Assembly: GCA_028709805.1 (NCBI GenBank)
Contig: JAQUTL010000004.1
Coordinates: 48,008-112,007 of the forward strand
Reading direction: 5' to 3'
Length of the DNA: 64,000 nucleotides
Origin: Victivallaceae bacterium
Lineage (GTDB): Bacteria > Verrucomicrobiota > Lentisphaeria > Victivallales > Victivallaceae
Position numbers and translations under genes: made by a program. The notes under the pieces are model-generated. The model was given only the letters and a program-made list of their open reading frames with translations, ran no database searches and was not told the origin of the DNA. Positions 45,260 through 54,641 of this stretch are shown one piece after another; the first letter of the stretch is position 1, and the number at the start of each line of letters is the position of its first letter.

Positions 45260-47192
45260 GCGGCGTCTCCGCCGGTTTGATCGTCACATCCTTCGCACCG
45301 GGCGGCGTGAGGCTCAAGAGCTCATAAACCTCGGCGGCGGAAAGCGTTTCGCGCTCCAGCAGCGCGGCGGCGAGCTTCTCGAGCCGTTCGCGTTCACGGG
45401 AAAGTATCTCCCGGGCATGGTCGTGCGCCTGAGTCACAAATTCCCGAACCGCCAAGTCAATCTCGCGCGCGGTCTCCGGACTCAGAATATCCTGCGGCGC
45501 CGCGTCAAGCCGGACATGGACATGTTCGCGGAAATCGCCGTATTTGATCGGTCCGATCTTGTCATTCATTCCGAACACGCACACCATCATCCGGGCGATG
45601 TGGCTGGCCCGTTCAATGTCCGCCACCGCGCCGGTGGCCACGTCCCCGAAAACGATCTCCTCGGCCACCCGGCCGCCCATTGAAACCGCCATTTCGTCCA
45701 GCAGCTCCAGCCTGGTCTGCGTATACTCGTCCTCTTCGCTGAGCATAAAGGTGAGGCCGAGCGCCTGTCCGCGCGGAATGATCGTCACCTTGTGCAGCGG
45801 TGTGGCGTGTTCACAGAAAATATCCACAATCGCATGACCGGCTTCATGATAGGCGGTATTGCGCCGGTCGCGGTCGGAAATGCGGCGGCTTTTGCGCTCG
45901 CGCCCCCAGCGGACCTTTTCGGACGCCTCTTCAAGATCGTGCTGCGTGACCTCCTCGCGGCCCGATGTGGCGGCCAGAAGCGCGGCCTCGTTGCACATGT
46001 TGGCCAGATCGGCGCCGGAAAGCCCGGTGGTGTGCCGGGCCAGAACGTCAAGGTCGATTCCGGCCGCGGTCTTGATCTTTTTGATGTGAACATCCAGTAT
46101 CTTGCGCCGGCCGACAATGTCGGGAAGGTCGATCACCACCTGCCGGTCGAAGCGGCCCGGCCGCAACAACGCCTGATCCAGCACGTCCGGCCGGTTGGTG
46201 GCCGCCAGAACGATGACGTCCGACCGCGCCTCAAGGCCGTCCATTTCCACCAGCAGGGCGTTCAGCGTCTGCTCGCGTTCGTCGTGACCGCCGCCCAGCC
46301 CGGAAAAGCGCGAACGGCCGACCGCGTCGATTTCGTCAATGAAAATCAGACACGGCGCACTGCTTTTCGCCTGATCGAACATGTCGCGCACCCGGCTCGC
46401 GCCGACGCCGACGAACATCTCCACAAAGTCCGACCCGGAAATGGCGAAGAACGGCACTCCGGCCTCGCACGCCACCGCCTTGGCCAGCAGCGTCTTGCCG
46501 GTTCCCGGCGGTCCGGTCAGCAGACACCCCTTCGGAATTTTTCCGCCGATCATTTTGAACTTCAGCGGGTCGCGGAGAAAGTCGACAATCTCACGAACCT
46601 CCTCCTTCGCCTCGTCGCACCCCGCGACATCGTCAAACGTGACGTTGATCTCGTCCGGCGCAACCATTTTTGCGCGGCTCTTGCCGAACTGCATCGCCCC
46701 CTTGTTGGCGTTTTTGAACTGCCGGGCGAAAAATATCCACAACAGCACAATCAGCAGCAGCATCGGCAGCGCCGGCAGCAGATAACTGTACCAGCTTTCC
46801 GCCGGAACCACCTCAACCGTCGCCACTTTTTCCCGGATTGCGCTCTGAAGCTGTTCGGAATTAAGCAGCTGACATTCGTAAGCACCGGTTCCGTCGGCGC
46901 CGTCGGCGGTGTCGGCGGCCAGCGCCGCCTGCGCCTGATCCAACTTGTATTTTCCGGTGACAAACAGAACGTCATTGGCGCGCGAAGCAATATTGGCGGA
47001 CACAATGCGACCGGCCGCGAGCTGTTTCTCAAACTGCGTCTGGGTGAACTCGGCGGTCTTGCCGGTGTTCCGGCCAAAGAAAAACAGCGTCGTCACCAAC
47101 AACAGCACCGCCAGCCAGACCATGCCGGACGGCGGCAGCGGCCGCTTGAGCGGGGACTTCGGAACTCCCGGAACCTTCTTCTCTTTCTGCAT
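45249..47192 (-). CDS. ftsH: ATP-dependent zinc metalloprotease FtsH
   Basis: 647 residues: an N-terminal membrane helix (about 25-42), a periplasmic FtsH-extracellular domain, a second helix (about 130-152), the AAA+ domain with [28 protein letters not shown] and the [20 protein letters not shown], then the protease domain with [12 protein letters not shown] membrane-quality-control protease. The periplasmic domain has an Ala/Asp/Gly-rich insertion of about 20 residues. First of the ftsH-DUF167-apgM-CPBP set; GGAG before ATG. Confidence 0.97.
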   Translation of the reverse strand: MQKEKKVPGVPKSPLKRPLPPSGMVWLAVLLLVTTLFFFGRNTGKTAEFTQTQFEKQLAAGRIVSANIASRANDVLFVTGKYKLDQAQAALAADTADGADGTGAYECQLLNSEQLQSAIREKVATVEVVPAESWYSYLLPALPMLLLIVLLWIFFARQFKNANKGAMQFGKSRAKMVAPDEINVTFDDVAGCDEAKEEVREIVDFLRDPLKFKMIGGKIPKGCLLTGPPGTGKTLLAKAVACEAGVPFFAISGSDFVEMFVGVGASRVRDMFDQAKSSAPCLIFIDEIDAVGRSRFSGLGGGHDEREQTLNALLVEMDGLEARSDVIVLAATNRPDVLDQALLRPGRFDRQVVIDLPDIVGRRKILDVHIKKIKTAAGIDLDVLARHTTGLSGADLANMCNEAALLAATSGREEVTQHDLEEASEKVRWGRERKSRRISDRDRRNTAYHEAGHAIVDIFCEHATPLHKVTIIPRGQALGLTFMLSEEDEYTQTRLELLDEMAVSMGGRVAEEIVFGDVATGAVADIERASHIARMMVCVFGMNDKIGPIKYGDFREHVHVRLDAAPQDILSPETAREIDLAVREFVTQAHDHAREILSRERERLEKLAAALLERETLSAAEVYELLSLTPPGAKDVTIKPAETPLEA

Positions 47193-47339
47193 GAAATTTT
47201 CTCCTCAAACCCGAGCCCCGGATCGTCCGGCTTCCCGGTATATGCTGTTTACATCAAAACGGCGAAAGCCGGGATGCGATATTCCGCACCCCCGCCTCCG
47301 CCTCGAAAAAAAACATTCTGAAGCAGTCCGCCCCGACCT

Positions 47340-47870
47340 CTACATGTCGTTGACGCTGCTCAGCACCACCACAACGCAGATCAGCAACAGCACCCCGATG
47401 GCGATCAGACTGATCATCACCAGTTTGCGGTTGCGCTCACGCTGCCGCTTTTCCTCTTTGGCAAACGGCGAATAGTTGTCCAGCGTCACCGTGGACAACC
47501 CGACCTCGGTATGATCGAGATCGATTCCGGTCTGCGTCCGGCTGGCGACGTTCGACTCCGATCCGTCCTCGCATTCAAACAGCGTCTCCACCGCGCCGAG
47601 CTGAATCACGTCAAAATTCTTCAGCTCAACCTCTTCGCCGGGGGCAAGCTGAACATTGTTGACCCGCGTTCCGTTGGTGCTGTCGTTGTCGCGCACTTTG
47701 AACGTCTCGCCGGTGCGGATGAAATCGCAATGGTGGGAACTCAGCGTCGAGTCCTTGATACAAATGTCGCAGGGTTCGCGCCGGCCGACGGTAAGCAGGT
47801 CCTTGTTCAGTTCAAAGCTCTTGCCGCGAAGCTTTTCCGACAGCATTACCAATTTTGGAGTCTGAGACAT
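47340..47870 (-). CDS. FHA-domain protein with C-terminal membrane anchor
   Basis: 176 residues. The forkhead-associated domain spans about 5-110: LTVGRREPCDICIKDSTLS (the Gly-Arg and Ser of the phosphothreonine site), SSHHCDF and RDNDSTNGTRVNN. After a linker, LVMISLIAIGVLLLICVVVV is a single transmembrane segment with a very short tail, so the FHA domain faces the cytoplasm. FHA domains bind phosphothreonine, which implies Ser/Thr kinase signalling elsewhere in the genome. AAAGGTGG stands before the ATG. Encoded just upstream of ftsH. Confidence 0.88.
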   Translation of the reverse strand: MSQTPKLVMLSEKLRGKSFELNKDLLTVGRREPCDICIKDSTLSSHHCDFIRTGETFKVRDNDSTNGTRVNNVQLAPGEEVELKNFDVIQLGAVETLFECEDGSESNVASRTQTGIDLDHTEVGLSTVTLDNYSPFAKEEKRQRERNRKLVMISLIAIGVLLLICVVVVLSSVNDM

Positions 47871-47963
47871 TTTGCCACCTTTTTATAAAAAATCTTATTT
47901 GATTATTTTTGAAAAAACGGACGACGGCACTGCCGTACACACCCATCCGTAAAATAATCTATC

Positions 47964-47999
47964 ATAACAACCGCGGATTGCAACAACCGCGATTGTTAT
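47964..47999. terminator. Hairpin downstream of M42 peptidase gene
   Basis: Inverted repeat ATAACAACCGCG / CGCGATTGTTAT (11 of 12 pairs, 12-nt loop), flanked by T-rich sequence on the plus-strand side. It may terminate the minus-strand M42 peptidase transcript, although its minus-strand tail is only moderately T-rich. Confidence 0.45.
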
Positions 48000-48015
48000 T
48001 TTTTCCGTTTTTTCA

Positions 48016-49092
48016 TCAATTAAGCGGTGACGGGATGAAAGACTCGTCGCCCTTGAGCGATGCGATGGTTTCCGTAAGGATGTCCACCGCGCCGCGCGCG
48101 TCGCGCAAATCGCACATCTCGACCGTCGAGTGCATATAGCGGTTCGGAATACTGACCAGACAGGTGGCAACGCCGCCGCCGGTAAGCTGAATCACCGCGG
48201 TGTCGGTGCCGCCGGTGGCCGAATGGCTGGTCGAACTCTGATAGGCGATCTTGTGCTCTTTGGCTACGGCCCGGACGATGCGGCCGAGCACTTCGTTGTT
48301 GTCGGCATTCCGCGATATTTCCGGGCCGCCGCCGAGTTTAAGCTCACCGAGCAGTTTCTTCGGCACGTCGGGAATGTCGGTGGTGAAGCCCACGTCGATG
48401 GCAAAGCCGATCTGCGGCTTGATCCGGTAGGCGCAGCCGATGGCGCCGCGCATGCCAAGCTCCTCCTGAACCGTCCCGGCGCCGAAGACCGCAACGTTGA
48501 GCTTGCGCTTTGAAAGCGCCTTCAGGGTTTCCGCAACCACAAAGGCGCCGATCTTGTCGTCCAGCCCCTTGGACATGATGCGGTTTTCGTTGAGCCGGCG
48601 ATAGTTGACCCGCATGGCGATCGGATCGCCGACGGAGACCAGCTTCTCGGCCTCCTCCCGGCTGGAGGCGCCGATGTCGATCCACAGGTCTTCAAGCTCG
48701 ACCGGCGTGTCGCGCTCGGCGGCCTTGAGCAGATGGATCGGCTTTTTGCCGATCACGCCGGGAACCTTGCCGTTCGCGGTGAGAATATTCACTTCGCTCG
48801 ACGGAATGTTTAGCTTGTCAATCCCGCCGTTTTTGCGGAAATAGATAAACCCCTCGTCGGAGATGTGGACAACCTGAAATCCGATCTCGTCATAATGGCC
48901 GGCCAGCATCACCCGCACCGGAGCGTCCGGATTCAGCACGCCGACGGTATTGCCGAGCACATCCTGATCCACCCGGTCGGTAAAAGATTTAATGTAGTTG
49001 CCGAAAACCGCCGCGGCCTCCTCCTCGTATCCGGAGGGGCTGGAGGTTTCAAGCAGGTTTTTCAAAAATTCAAGCGACGACGCTTCAAACAT
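48016..49092 (-). CDS. M42-family metallo-aminopeptidase
   Basis: 358 residues of the M42 glutamyl-aminopeptidase/endoglucanase-M family. Metal ligands and catalytic acids sit in LAGHYDEIGFQVV, DDKIGAFVV, VQEELGMRGA and, at the C-terminus, IPNRYMHSTVE. Usually cytosolic and multimeric, acting on peptides. AAGGAG lies 7 nt before the start, with a good promoter upstream. Single-gene transcript by the look of it. Confidence 0.93.
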   Translation of the reverse strand: MFEASSLEFLKNLLETSSPSGYEEEAAAVFGNYIKSFTDRVDQDVLGNTVGVLNPDAPVRVMLAGHYDEIGFQVVHISDEGFIYFRKNGGIDKLNIPSSEVNILTANGKVPGVIGKKPIHLLKAAERDTPVELEDLWIDIGASSREEAEKLVSVGDPIAMRVNYRRLNENRIMSKGLDDKIGAFVVAETLKALSKRKLNVAVFGAGTVQEELGMRGAIGCAYRIKPQIGFAIDVGFTTDIPDVPKKLLGELKLGGGPEISRNADNNEVLGRIVRAVAKEHKIAYQSSTSHSATGGTDTAVIQLTGGGVATCLVSIPNRYMHSTVEMCDLRDARGAVDILTETIASLKGDESFIPSPLN

Positions 49093-49121
49093 GATTTTCT
49101 CCTTGGTTTGTTATTTATAAT

Positions 49122-49149
49122 AATATAGCATACTTCCGGATTTTGTAAA
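49122..49149 (-). promoter_or_regulatory. Promoter of M42 peptidase gene
   Basis: Minus strand: TTTACA (49149-49144), 16 nt, TATATT (49127-49122), about 30 nt before the start codon. Confidence 0.6.
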
Positions 49150-49176
49150 AGATTTTCCGGCGGATTGCGCGACCGG

Positions 49177-49204
49177 CAAAAAAAACGCGGCCGATGCCGC
49201 GTTT
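49177..49204 (-). terminator. Terminator of serine hydrolase gene
   Basis: Stem AAACGCGGC/GCCGCGTTT with a 4-nt loop; on the minus strand it is followed by a run of T. It lies 25 nt after the stop of the serine hydrolase gene. Confidence 0.75.
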
Positions 49205-49228
49205 GAAGGTGATATTCGGATAAAACAA

Positions 49229-51283
49229 TTATTTTTCCACCGAACTCCAGACCAGATCCTCCAGTTTTTTCCGGTATTCGGCGTTGATTTCCGGCGCGGC
49301 GTTGTCGTCGCGCGCCTGAACGATGAATGTCTGATATTCCGGGTCAAACCCGAACACGGTGAAACTGGCCGAACCGTGACCGTAATACTGCACCGCGCCG
49401 GGATCGTCCGACGGCGCCCGGAACGGATGGATGCCCACACCGTAACGCCCGAAAAACCAGGTTGAACTCATCCTGATGCCGGGGTTGTCGGCGCGAATGT
49501 CGCGCGGCATCAGCTTTTCATATGTCTCCGGTGAAAAGAACCGCCACTTGCCGTAGCTGCCGCGGTTGAGCAAGAGCTGGGCAAGCTTGGCCAGATCGGC
49601 GGCTCCGGCGGAATAGCCGCCGCCCTGATCGTCGCCGGACATGGTAGTTATGCCGAGCTGACGGTAATAGTTGTCTTCGAACAGCCGGTCGATCGGCGTG
49701 GCGGTGGCGTTCATCATGTACATTCCCATCAGATTGGGGCCGACGCCGTTGTAGTTGCATTCGGTTCCGGGGTGCGCGGCGGGAAGCCAGTATGCTATTT
49801 CAAAGTCTCCAAGCGCGTTGCGGATGCCGCCGAAATTGCCGTGGCCGGAAAAACCGCCGGTGTGATTGAAGCAGCGCCGCGGCGTGAGCTTCCACTCCGG
49901 AACCGCCGCCAGCGGCGGCATGAAGCGGCTCATATCCTCGTCCAGATCCATCAGCCCCTGATCCAGAAACCGGGCGAACAGCAGTCCGGTGAACAGTTTG
50001 GACATACTGGCCATGCTGCATGCGGTAACCGGCGTTATCTTTTCGCCGTTCACTTCGCCGAAACCCTCGGAATAGACCACCACGCCGTTGCGGGCGATCA
50101 TGCAGTAAAAGGCGTTGCCGCTTTTTTCATACCATTCGCGGCACAGCGCGGCGAACTTTTCACGGCTGCCGGGAACAAATCCGGCCTCCGCCTCGCTCCC
50201 GAAACGGACAACCGGAGCCGGCGTCGCCAGCTCCTCCGGCGGCGCCGGACAAACCAGGTCGGCCGGATAGTTCTTCTGCCGCCATCCGGTCACAAAACGC
50301 GACACGCCGGGCTTGCGGTTCCACGACAGTTCGCGGTCGCCGTTTTCAAGATAATTTTTCAACCGCTGCGGTCCGGCGCTCCAGGTGGAGCGGAACACAT
50401 CGAACGGCTCTTTCCATTGGAGCGCTCCGGCGAACTTCACGATCTCCGGGTCGTCGCGCCAGCCGTCTTTCAGAAGATAATAGCAGAACAGCGACTTGTA
50501 AGGGCGGCCGTCCACCGTTTCCGCCTCGGCCAGAACATAATAAAGTCCGGGCGCGGAAAAATCGGAAACCGGGTTCATCTTTTCGTCCAACCAGCTGAAC
50601 GATACCGGGTTGCCGCCGAACATCACCTCTGCCGCCGCCGGATCGGACCACGCAAGCTCCGGTTCGGCGCCGGCGGTGCCGACAAAAAGACCGTCGATCA
50701 TCGGCGCGTTGCAGGACATCGCCGTCACCCGGACGATGGTTTTCATGCGCGCTTCCGCCGCGGCGCACTGTTCGCCGGTCAGCGGACCGTCCATTGCGGT
50801 CGGCACCACCGCCCAGAATCCGGACTTGTGCCAGCTTTTCACCGCAATCCGGTTGACCCCTTTGCGAAACTTTACTATGAACAGATTGTCGAACGACTCG
50901 CCTTCAGCTTTGAATATCTGAACGCCGTTCACAAAAAATGCGGCGGTGTCGTCGGTGTTGAATTTGAACAGATACGAGCACTCCGATCCAAAATCGACAT
51001 CGACGGCGGCATAGGCGACAGCCGGACCGTCCGGAATCGTTTTGAAGTACTCGATAAAGAACAGTCCGTCGGTCTCCGGGTCGCGCGGGTTGACATAGGC
51101 CGACACCGGCACGCCGCACACCTCGTCCAGCGGCTCGACCAGAAAACGGTCGGCCGCCGCCTCGTCCCAGTTCGTCTCAGGAATCGGCCCCGCCACCGTC
51201 CACCGGTTCAGCGGCACCGTTCCGGCAAACATTGAACCGGCGGCGGTCAGCGCGCACAGCAGTGTAAAAAACTTCAGCAGCAT
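49229..51283 (-). CDS. Secreted serine hydrolase (beta-lactamase/class C PBP fold) with N-terminal extension
   Basis: 684 residues from MLLKFFTLLCALTAAGSMFA, a signal peptide; AAGGAG lies 6 nt upstream, which excludes a longer start at 51346. Residues about 25-330 form an unrecognised beta-rich region containing a jelly-roll-like segment (YLFKFNTDDTAAFFVNGVQI). The C-terminal half is the beta-lactamase-related fold: SMSKLF (Ser-x-x-Lys), YNGVGPN (Tyr-x-Asn class) and YYGHGSASFTVFG (HxG replacing KTG). Probable role: esterase or peptidase on envelope or dietary polymers. Next to an EEP-family lipoprotein. Confidence 0.82.
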   Translation of the reverse strand: MLLKFFTLLCALTAAGSMFAGTVPLNRWTVAGPIPETNWDEAAADRFLVEPLDEVCGVPVSAYVNPRDPETDGLFFIEYFKTIPDGPAVAYAAVDVDFGSECSYLFKFNTDDTAAFFVNGVQIFKAEGESFDNLFIVKFRKGVNRIAVKSWHKSGFWAVVPTAMDGPLTGEQCAAAEARMKTIVRVTAMSCNAPMIDGLFVGTAGAEPELAWSDPAAAEVMFGGNPVSFSWLDEKMNPVSDFSAPGLYYVLAEAETVDGRPYKSLFCYYLLKDGWRDDPEIVKFAGALQWKEPFDVFRSTWSAGPQRLKNYLENGDRELSWNRKPGVSRFVTGWRQKNYPADLVCPAPPEELATPAPVVRFGSEAEAGFVPGSREKFAALCREWYEKSGNAFYCMIARNGVVVYSEGFGEVNGEKITPVTACSMASMSKLFTGLLFARFLDQGLMDLDEDMSRFMPPLAAVPEWKLTPRRCFNHTGGFSGHGNFGGIRNALGDFEIAYWLPAAHPGTECNYNGVGPNLMGMYMMNATATPIDRLFEDNYYRQLGITTMSGDDQGGGYSAGAADLAKLAQLLLNRGSYGKWRFFSPETYEKLMPRDIRADNPGIRMSSTWFFGRYGVGIHPFRAPSDDPGAVQYYGHGSASFTVFGFDPEYQTFIVQARDDNAAPEINAEYRKKLEDLVWSSVEK

Positions 51284-51370
51284 CCGGTCTCCTTCAGGTG
51301 TTTTGTAAAATATAATATGTTGCCCAAACCATGGACACGAATACAAGGCCTCCGGCCGGCTGACAAACGG

Positions 51371-52150
51371 TCAGCGCTGAAAGACGATCTCGGAATACAG
51401 TGGCCGATGATCGGACACCGCCGGCTCGTTGACCACAAAATGAGTGACGATCTTCGCAGCGTCGGCCGGATACACCGCCGTGTAGTCCAGCAGAACCCTC
51501 GGCGTGCCGGCCGGATAGGTTTTCTCCTCCGGCGCAATGTCGTTCACCACCAGATAGCCGAGTTCGCGGAGCCGGGCGACCGTATGACTGTCGGGGCGGG
51601 CGTTCAGATCGCCCATCAGCACAAACGGTGTAAAGCCGTTCGTTTTCATGTAGTCGGTTATCATCCCGACGCACCGGACGCGGACCTCCTCCAGGTCGCG
51701 GTCATAGGTCAGGTGGGTGCCGACCACATAATACGGTTCGGGCGCCAGCACCTTGACCACCAGCGCCGACCGCGCTTCAATCGCGTTGGACGGCAGGTCG
51801 ATCAGCGCCAGCCGCTCCAGCGGATATTCGGACATTATCACATTGCCGTATTCGCCGCCCGGCCGCGGACTGGCGAAGCCGAATTCATAATGATACCCGA
51901 GCTTGCCGGCGATGAACGCCGGTTGATCGACCCCGCCGGAGCGTTCCGTTCCCTTGTCCACCTCGTTCAAAACCACGGTTTCGGCGCCGACCCGGCGGAT
52001 GGCCTCGGCCGTGCCGTTCAAATCGGCGGTCTCGCGGTCGGCCTTCAGCCCGATCTGGATATTATAGGACAGCAGACTCGCCGGCGCATTGGCGGCACAG
52101 CCGCACAACACGGCCGCCGCCGCGGACAGAAGCCAGTTTTTGATCTCCAT
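51371..52150 (-). CDS. Lipoprotein of endonuclease/exonuclease/phosphatase family
   Basis: 259 residues; the N-terminus MEIKNWLLSAAAAVLCGCAA has a lipobox-like LCGC, so it is likely a lipoprotein. The EEP fold follows: LLSYNIQIG, VVLNEVDKGT (metal Glu), VGTHLTYD, LMGDLNARPDS and VSDHRPLYSEI at the end. Enzymes of this fold cleave phosphodiesters in nucleic acids, lipids or inositol phosphates; the substrate cannot be told. AAAGGA 5 nt before the ATG fixes this start. Confidence 0.83.
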   Translation of the reverse strand: MEIKNWLLSAAAAVLCGCAANAPASLLSYNIQIGLKADRETADLNGTAEAIRRVGAETVVLNEVDKGTERSGGVDQPAFIAGKLGYHYEFGFASPRPGGEYGNVIMSEYPLERLALIDLPSNAIEARSALVVKVLAPEPYYVVGTHLTYDRDLEEVRVRCVGMITDYMKTNGFTPFVLMGDLNARPDSHTVARLRELGYLVVNDIAPEEKTYPAGTPRVLLDYTAVYPADAAKIVTHFVVNEPAVSDHRPLYSEIVFQR

Positions 52151-52263
52151 TATTTCCTTTCCGCCCGACGGGCGACTTCGCTTGTTTTCTCCGCTCAATT
52201 ATACTAATAATAACGGCGCGACGCCGGATTTTCAATCGCGTCAACAATAAAAGTACTAAAAAA

Positions 52264-53163
52264 TCACCCGCGCCCGCCGCGCCGGTCAAGCGCCGCCAGC
52301 ACCACCGACACCAGAATCAGCGCAATGCCCAGAACAATCCGCACCGACAGCCGCTCTTCAAACAGCGTCACGCCGATCACCACCGCCGTCACCGGCTCCA
52401 GCGCGCCGAAAATCGCCGTCACCGTGGCGCCGATACGCTGGATGGCCAGCGTGGTGCAGGTCATCGAAATCACGCTGGGAAACAGCGCGATGCCGGCAAT
52501 GTTGAGCCAGGCCGGCGCATTGAACTCACCCTTGATGTCCACCCCGAACCGCAGCCGCACCAGATACAGCAGCGACCCGAACAGCACCACATAAAACGTG
52601 AGCTTCACCGCCGGCATCCCCCGCAGACCGGACCGGTTGACCGCCACCATGTAGATCGCGTACGAAAGCGCCGAAAGCATTACCAGCCACAGTCCGGCGC
52701 CGCTGACCGCCGCGCCGTCCGCCCGCCGGCACAGCAGCGCCACGCCGCCGAGCGAGAGCAAAATCCCGATCCACACCTTCGCCCCGGACTTTTCGCGGAA
52801 CCCGATCGCCATAATCAGCGCCACCATCATCGGATAAACAAACAACAGCGTGGAAGCCACCCCGGCGTCCATTTTCCGGTAGCTCAAAAACAGAAACAGC
52901 GAGGAGAGCGAAAACAGCTGTCCGCACACCGCCGCGCCGACCAGCTCCCGCCACCCCATCCGGAAACTCTCCTTTTTAAGCAGCATCCAGCCGCCAAGCA
53001 GCAGCGCGGCCGGAATGTAGCGGAGCAGAAGCATGGTGTCGGCGTCAAACCCGTCCGCATACAGCGGAAGCGCGAACAGCGGATTGGTGCCGTAAGCCAC
53101 CGCGGCGGCCACCGCCAGAAATACGCCGCGACTGTAAGCCGTCGCCGCATTTGTGGTTTTCAT
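52264..53163 (-). CDS. EamA/DMT-family transporter
   Basis: 299 residues with ten hydrophobic helices in two repeats of five, typical of the drug/metabolite transporter family (FLAVAAAVAYGTNPLFALPL, LFLFLSYRKMDAGVASTLLF, ITAV-type ALEPVTAVVIGVTLFEERLS). Usually exporters of amino acids or other metabolites. Substrate unknown. No gene is closely coupled to it. Confidence 0.9.
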   Translation of the reverse strand: MKTTNAATAYSRGVFLAVAAAVAYGTNPLFALPLYADGFDADTMLLLRYIPAALLLGGWMLLKKESFRMGWRELVGAAVCGQLFSLSSLFLFLSYRKMDAGVASTLLFVYPMMVALIMAIGFREKSGAKVWIGILLSLGGVALLCRRADGAAVSGAGLWLVMLSALSYAIYMVAVNRSGLRGMPAVKLTFYVVLFGSLLYLVRLRFGVDIKGEFNAPAWLNIAGIALFPSVISMTCTTLAIQRIGATVTAIFGALEPVTAVVIGVTLFEERLSVRIVLGIALILVSVVLAALDRRGGRG

Positions 53164-53271
53164 TATAATCCTGGTGTGTTGTCCCCCGCCGCCGCCACCG
53201 CGCCCCGGCCGGGATCCGCCGGGAACCCGACGGCTGTTTGATCGATTTTCTCCTCATGAACTCCGGAATAA

Positions 53272-53306
53272 AAAAAACGCCCGGCGTTTCCGCAAGGCGT
53301 GTTTTT
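53272..53306 (-). terminator. Terminator downstream of tRNA-Gly
   Basis: On the minus strand, just past the tRNA 3' end, AAACGCC-G-GGCGTTT followed by a T-run, with a second possible pairing to the upstream ACGCC. Consistent with termination of the tRNA transcript. Confidence 0.55.
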
Positions 53307-53311
53307 TCATT

Positions 53312-53387
53312 TGGAGCGAGCGACCGGAATCGAACCGGCGACAATCACGTTGGCAACGTGATGCTCTACCGACTGAGCTACGCTCGC
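53312..53387 (-). tRNA. tRNA-Gly(GCC)
   Basis: 76 nt on the minus strand. Acceptor stem GCGAGCG/CGCTCGC, D-arm TAGCTCAGTCGGTAGAGC, anticodon stem CACGT/ACGTG with loop TTGCCAA (anticodon GCC), T-arm CCGGTTCGATTCCGG, discriminator T and an encoded 3' CCA. Reads GGC and GGT glycine codons. Confidence 0.95.
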
Positions 53388-53461
53388 AACACCATCTAAG
53401 ATACCCCGGTTTTTTCAAAAGTCAAATAAGGCTCCCGTTTTTTTCGCATTTTTTCCGGATT

Positions 53462-54622
53462 TTATTCGCCGGCCGTCAAAAATCCGGTCTCGCCGCCGAA
53501 CAGTTTCAGAAGAACGATCAGCGCATAGGCGCTGGAACGCGAACAGACCGCGCCGTCGCCGTATTCGTTCAGCCCGCCCTCAAACAGCGGATATATCTCC
53601 GCATTGTGCTGGCGCGAAAACAGAAACTTGAGCGCCGCCGCCTCGTCCGCGGCCGAAAACGGGTGTTCCATTCCCAGCGGCTCGCCCTCCAGCACGGTGT
53701 TGAGCACCACCGGAATCCCGGCCACGGTCTTTTCAAGCGACCCGTCCGGCCGCCGGTCGCGGTGAACCGCCGCCAGAAACCGCTCCGCCGCCATCCGGAA
53801 CCGCACGTCGCCGGTGACCCGGTAGGCGCAGAGCAGACCCAAACTGGAAAGATCGTCGTTCGACTTGTGCAGCCCGCCCTGCGGGTCGGCCTCCGGGACC
53901 TGTTTGGTCGCTTTTAATATGGTGCGGTAATAGCCGTCATCCTGCTGGATGAAGCGGACATATTTGCCGGCGAAGTCGGTAAAGAAGTCGCCCACCCACT
54001 TTTTATCCCCGGTGGCCTTGTAGAGCTGATAGAAGAAATTCAGGTTGCCGCCGGAGAAGTCGCCGGCGACGTCGTTGCGCATCAGTGCGCTGCCGTCCCG
54101 GAACTTCGGCTCGAAATCAACGCCCCACAGCGGCCAGTTCTCGCCGTCGCGCCCCTCGCGCAGAAACCATTCCGCCCACAGGATCGCCCGCTCAAGATAC
54201 TCGCCGCAGCCGGTCTCGCGGTAAAGCTCGACAAACCCCCATGCGCCGGACAGTCCGTCACGCACATAGCACCAGGTGGTCTGCGGCGTGTGTTCGCGCA
54301 AGGCTCCGTAATGACGGGGCAGAAACGGCGAAAATATCTGAAGCGTCTTCATATAGGCGCCCATTTTTTCGGCGCAGCGGCGGTATTTCGGCTCGTCGAA
54401 CACCCGCGCCGCCGAAAACATGCCCATGGCGGCGAATGCCAGAGCCCACTGGGTGGCGGTGGCCTGCGGGTTGCCGCGGTCGTCACAGGAGAAAAAGAAG
54501 CTGCCGGCGCCCGGCTCCCAGTCACGGTAGCGGATCTGGTTGCGAACGTAGAAGTCGGCGATCTTCCGGGCACAGTTCAGCCCGGCGTCGCGCAATTCGG
54601 AAACATTGTCTGCAATCGTCAT
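53462..54622 (-). CDS. Putative alpha/alpha-toroid carbohydrate-active protein (paralog A)
   Basis: 386 residues, no signal peptide, predicted all-helical, with recurring motifs such as WCYVRDGLSGAWGFVELYRE, GDFSGGNLNFFYQLYKATGD and GLHKSNDDLSSLGLLCAYRV. The helical repeat layout, with aromatic and acidic residues in loops, is that of (alpha/alpha)6-barrel glycoside hydrolases or epimerases, but I cannot name the family. It follows its close paralog (gap 19 nt), and a GH20 hexosaminidase is divergent upstream. An intracellular enzyme for oligosaccharides is inferred. Confidence 0.72.
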   Translation of the reverse strand: MTIADNVSELRDAGLNCARKIADFYVRNQIRYRDWEPGAGSFFFSCDDRGNPQATATQWALAFAAMGMFSAARVFDEPKYRRCAEKMGAYMKTLQIFSPFLPRHYGALREHTPQTTWCYVRDGLSGAWGFVELYRETGCGEYLERAILWAEWFLREGRDGENWPLWGVDFEPKFRDGSALMRNDVAGDFSGGNLNFFYQLYKATGDKKWVGDFFTDFAGKYVRFIQQDDGYYRTILKATKQVPEADPQGGLHKSNDDLSSLGLLCAYRVTGDVRFRMAAERFLAAVHRDRRPDGSLEKTVAGIPVVLNTVLEGEPLGMEHPFSAADEAAALKFLFSRQHNAEIYPLFEGGLNEYGDGAVCSRSSAYALIVLLKLFGGETGFLTAGE

Positions 54623-54641
54623 GATCTTGGCACTCCTTGAA

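Noticed and set aside
45792..47321. 509-codon plus-strand open frame over ftsH
   Set aside because: FtsH is clear on the minus strand; the plus frame shows no domain.
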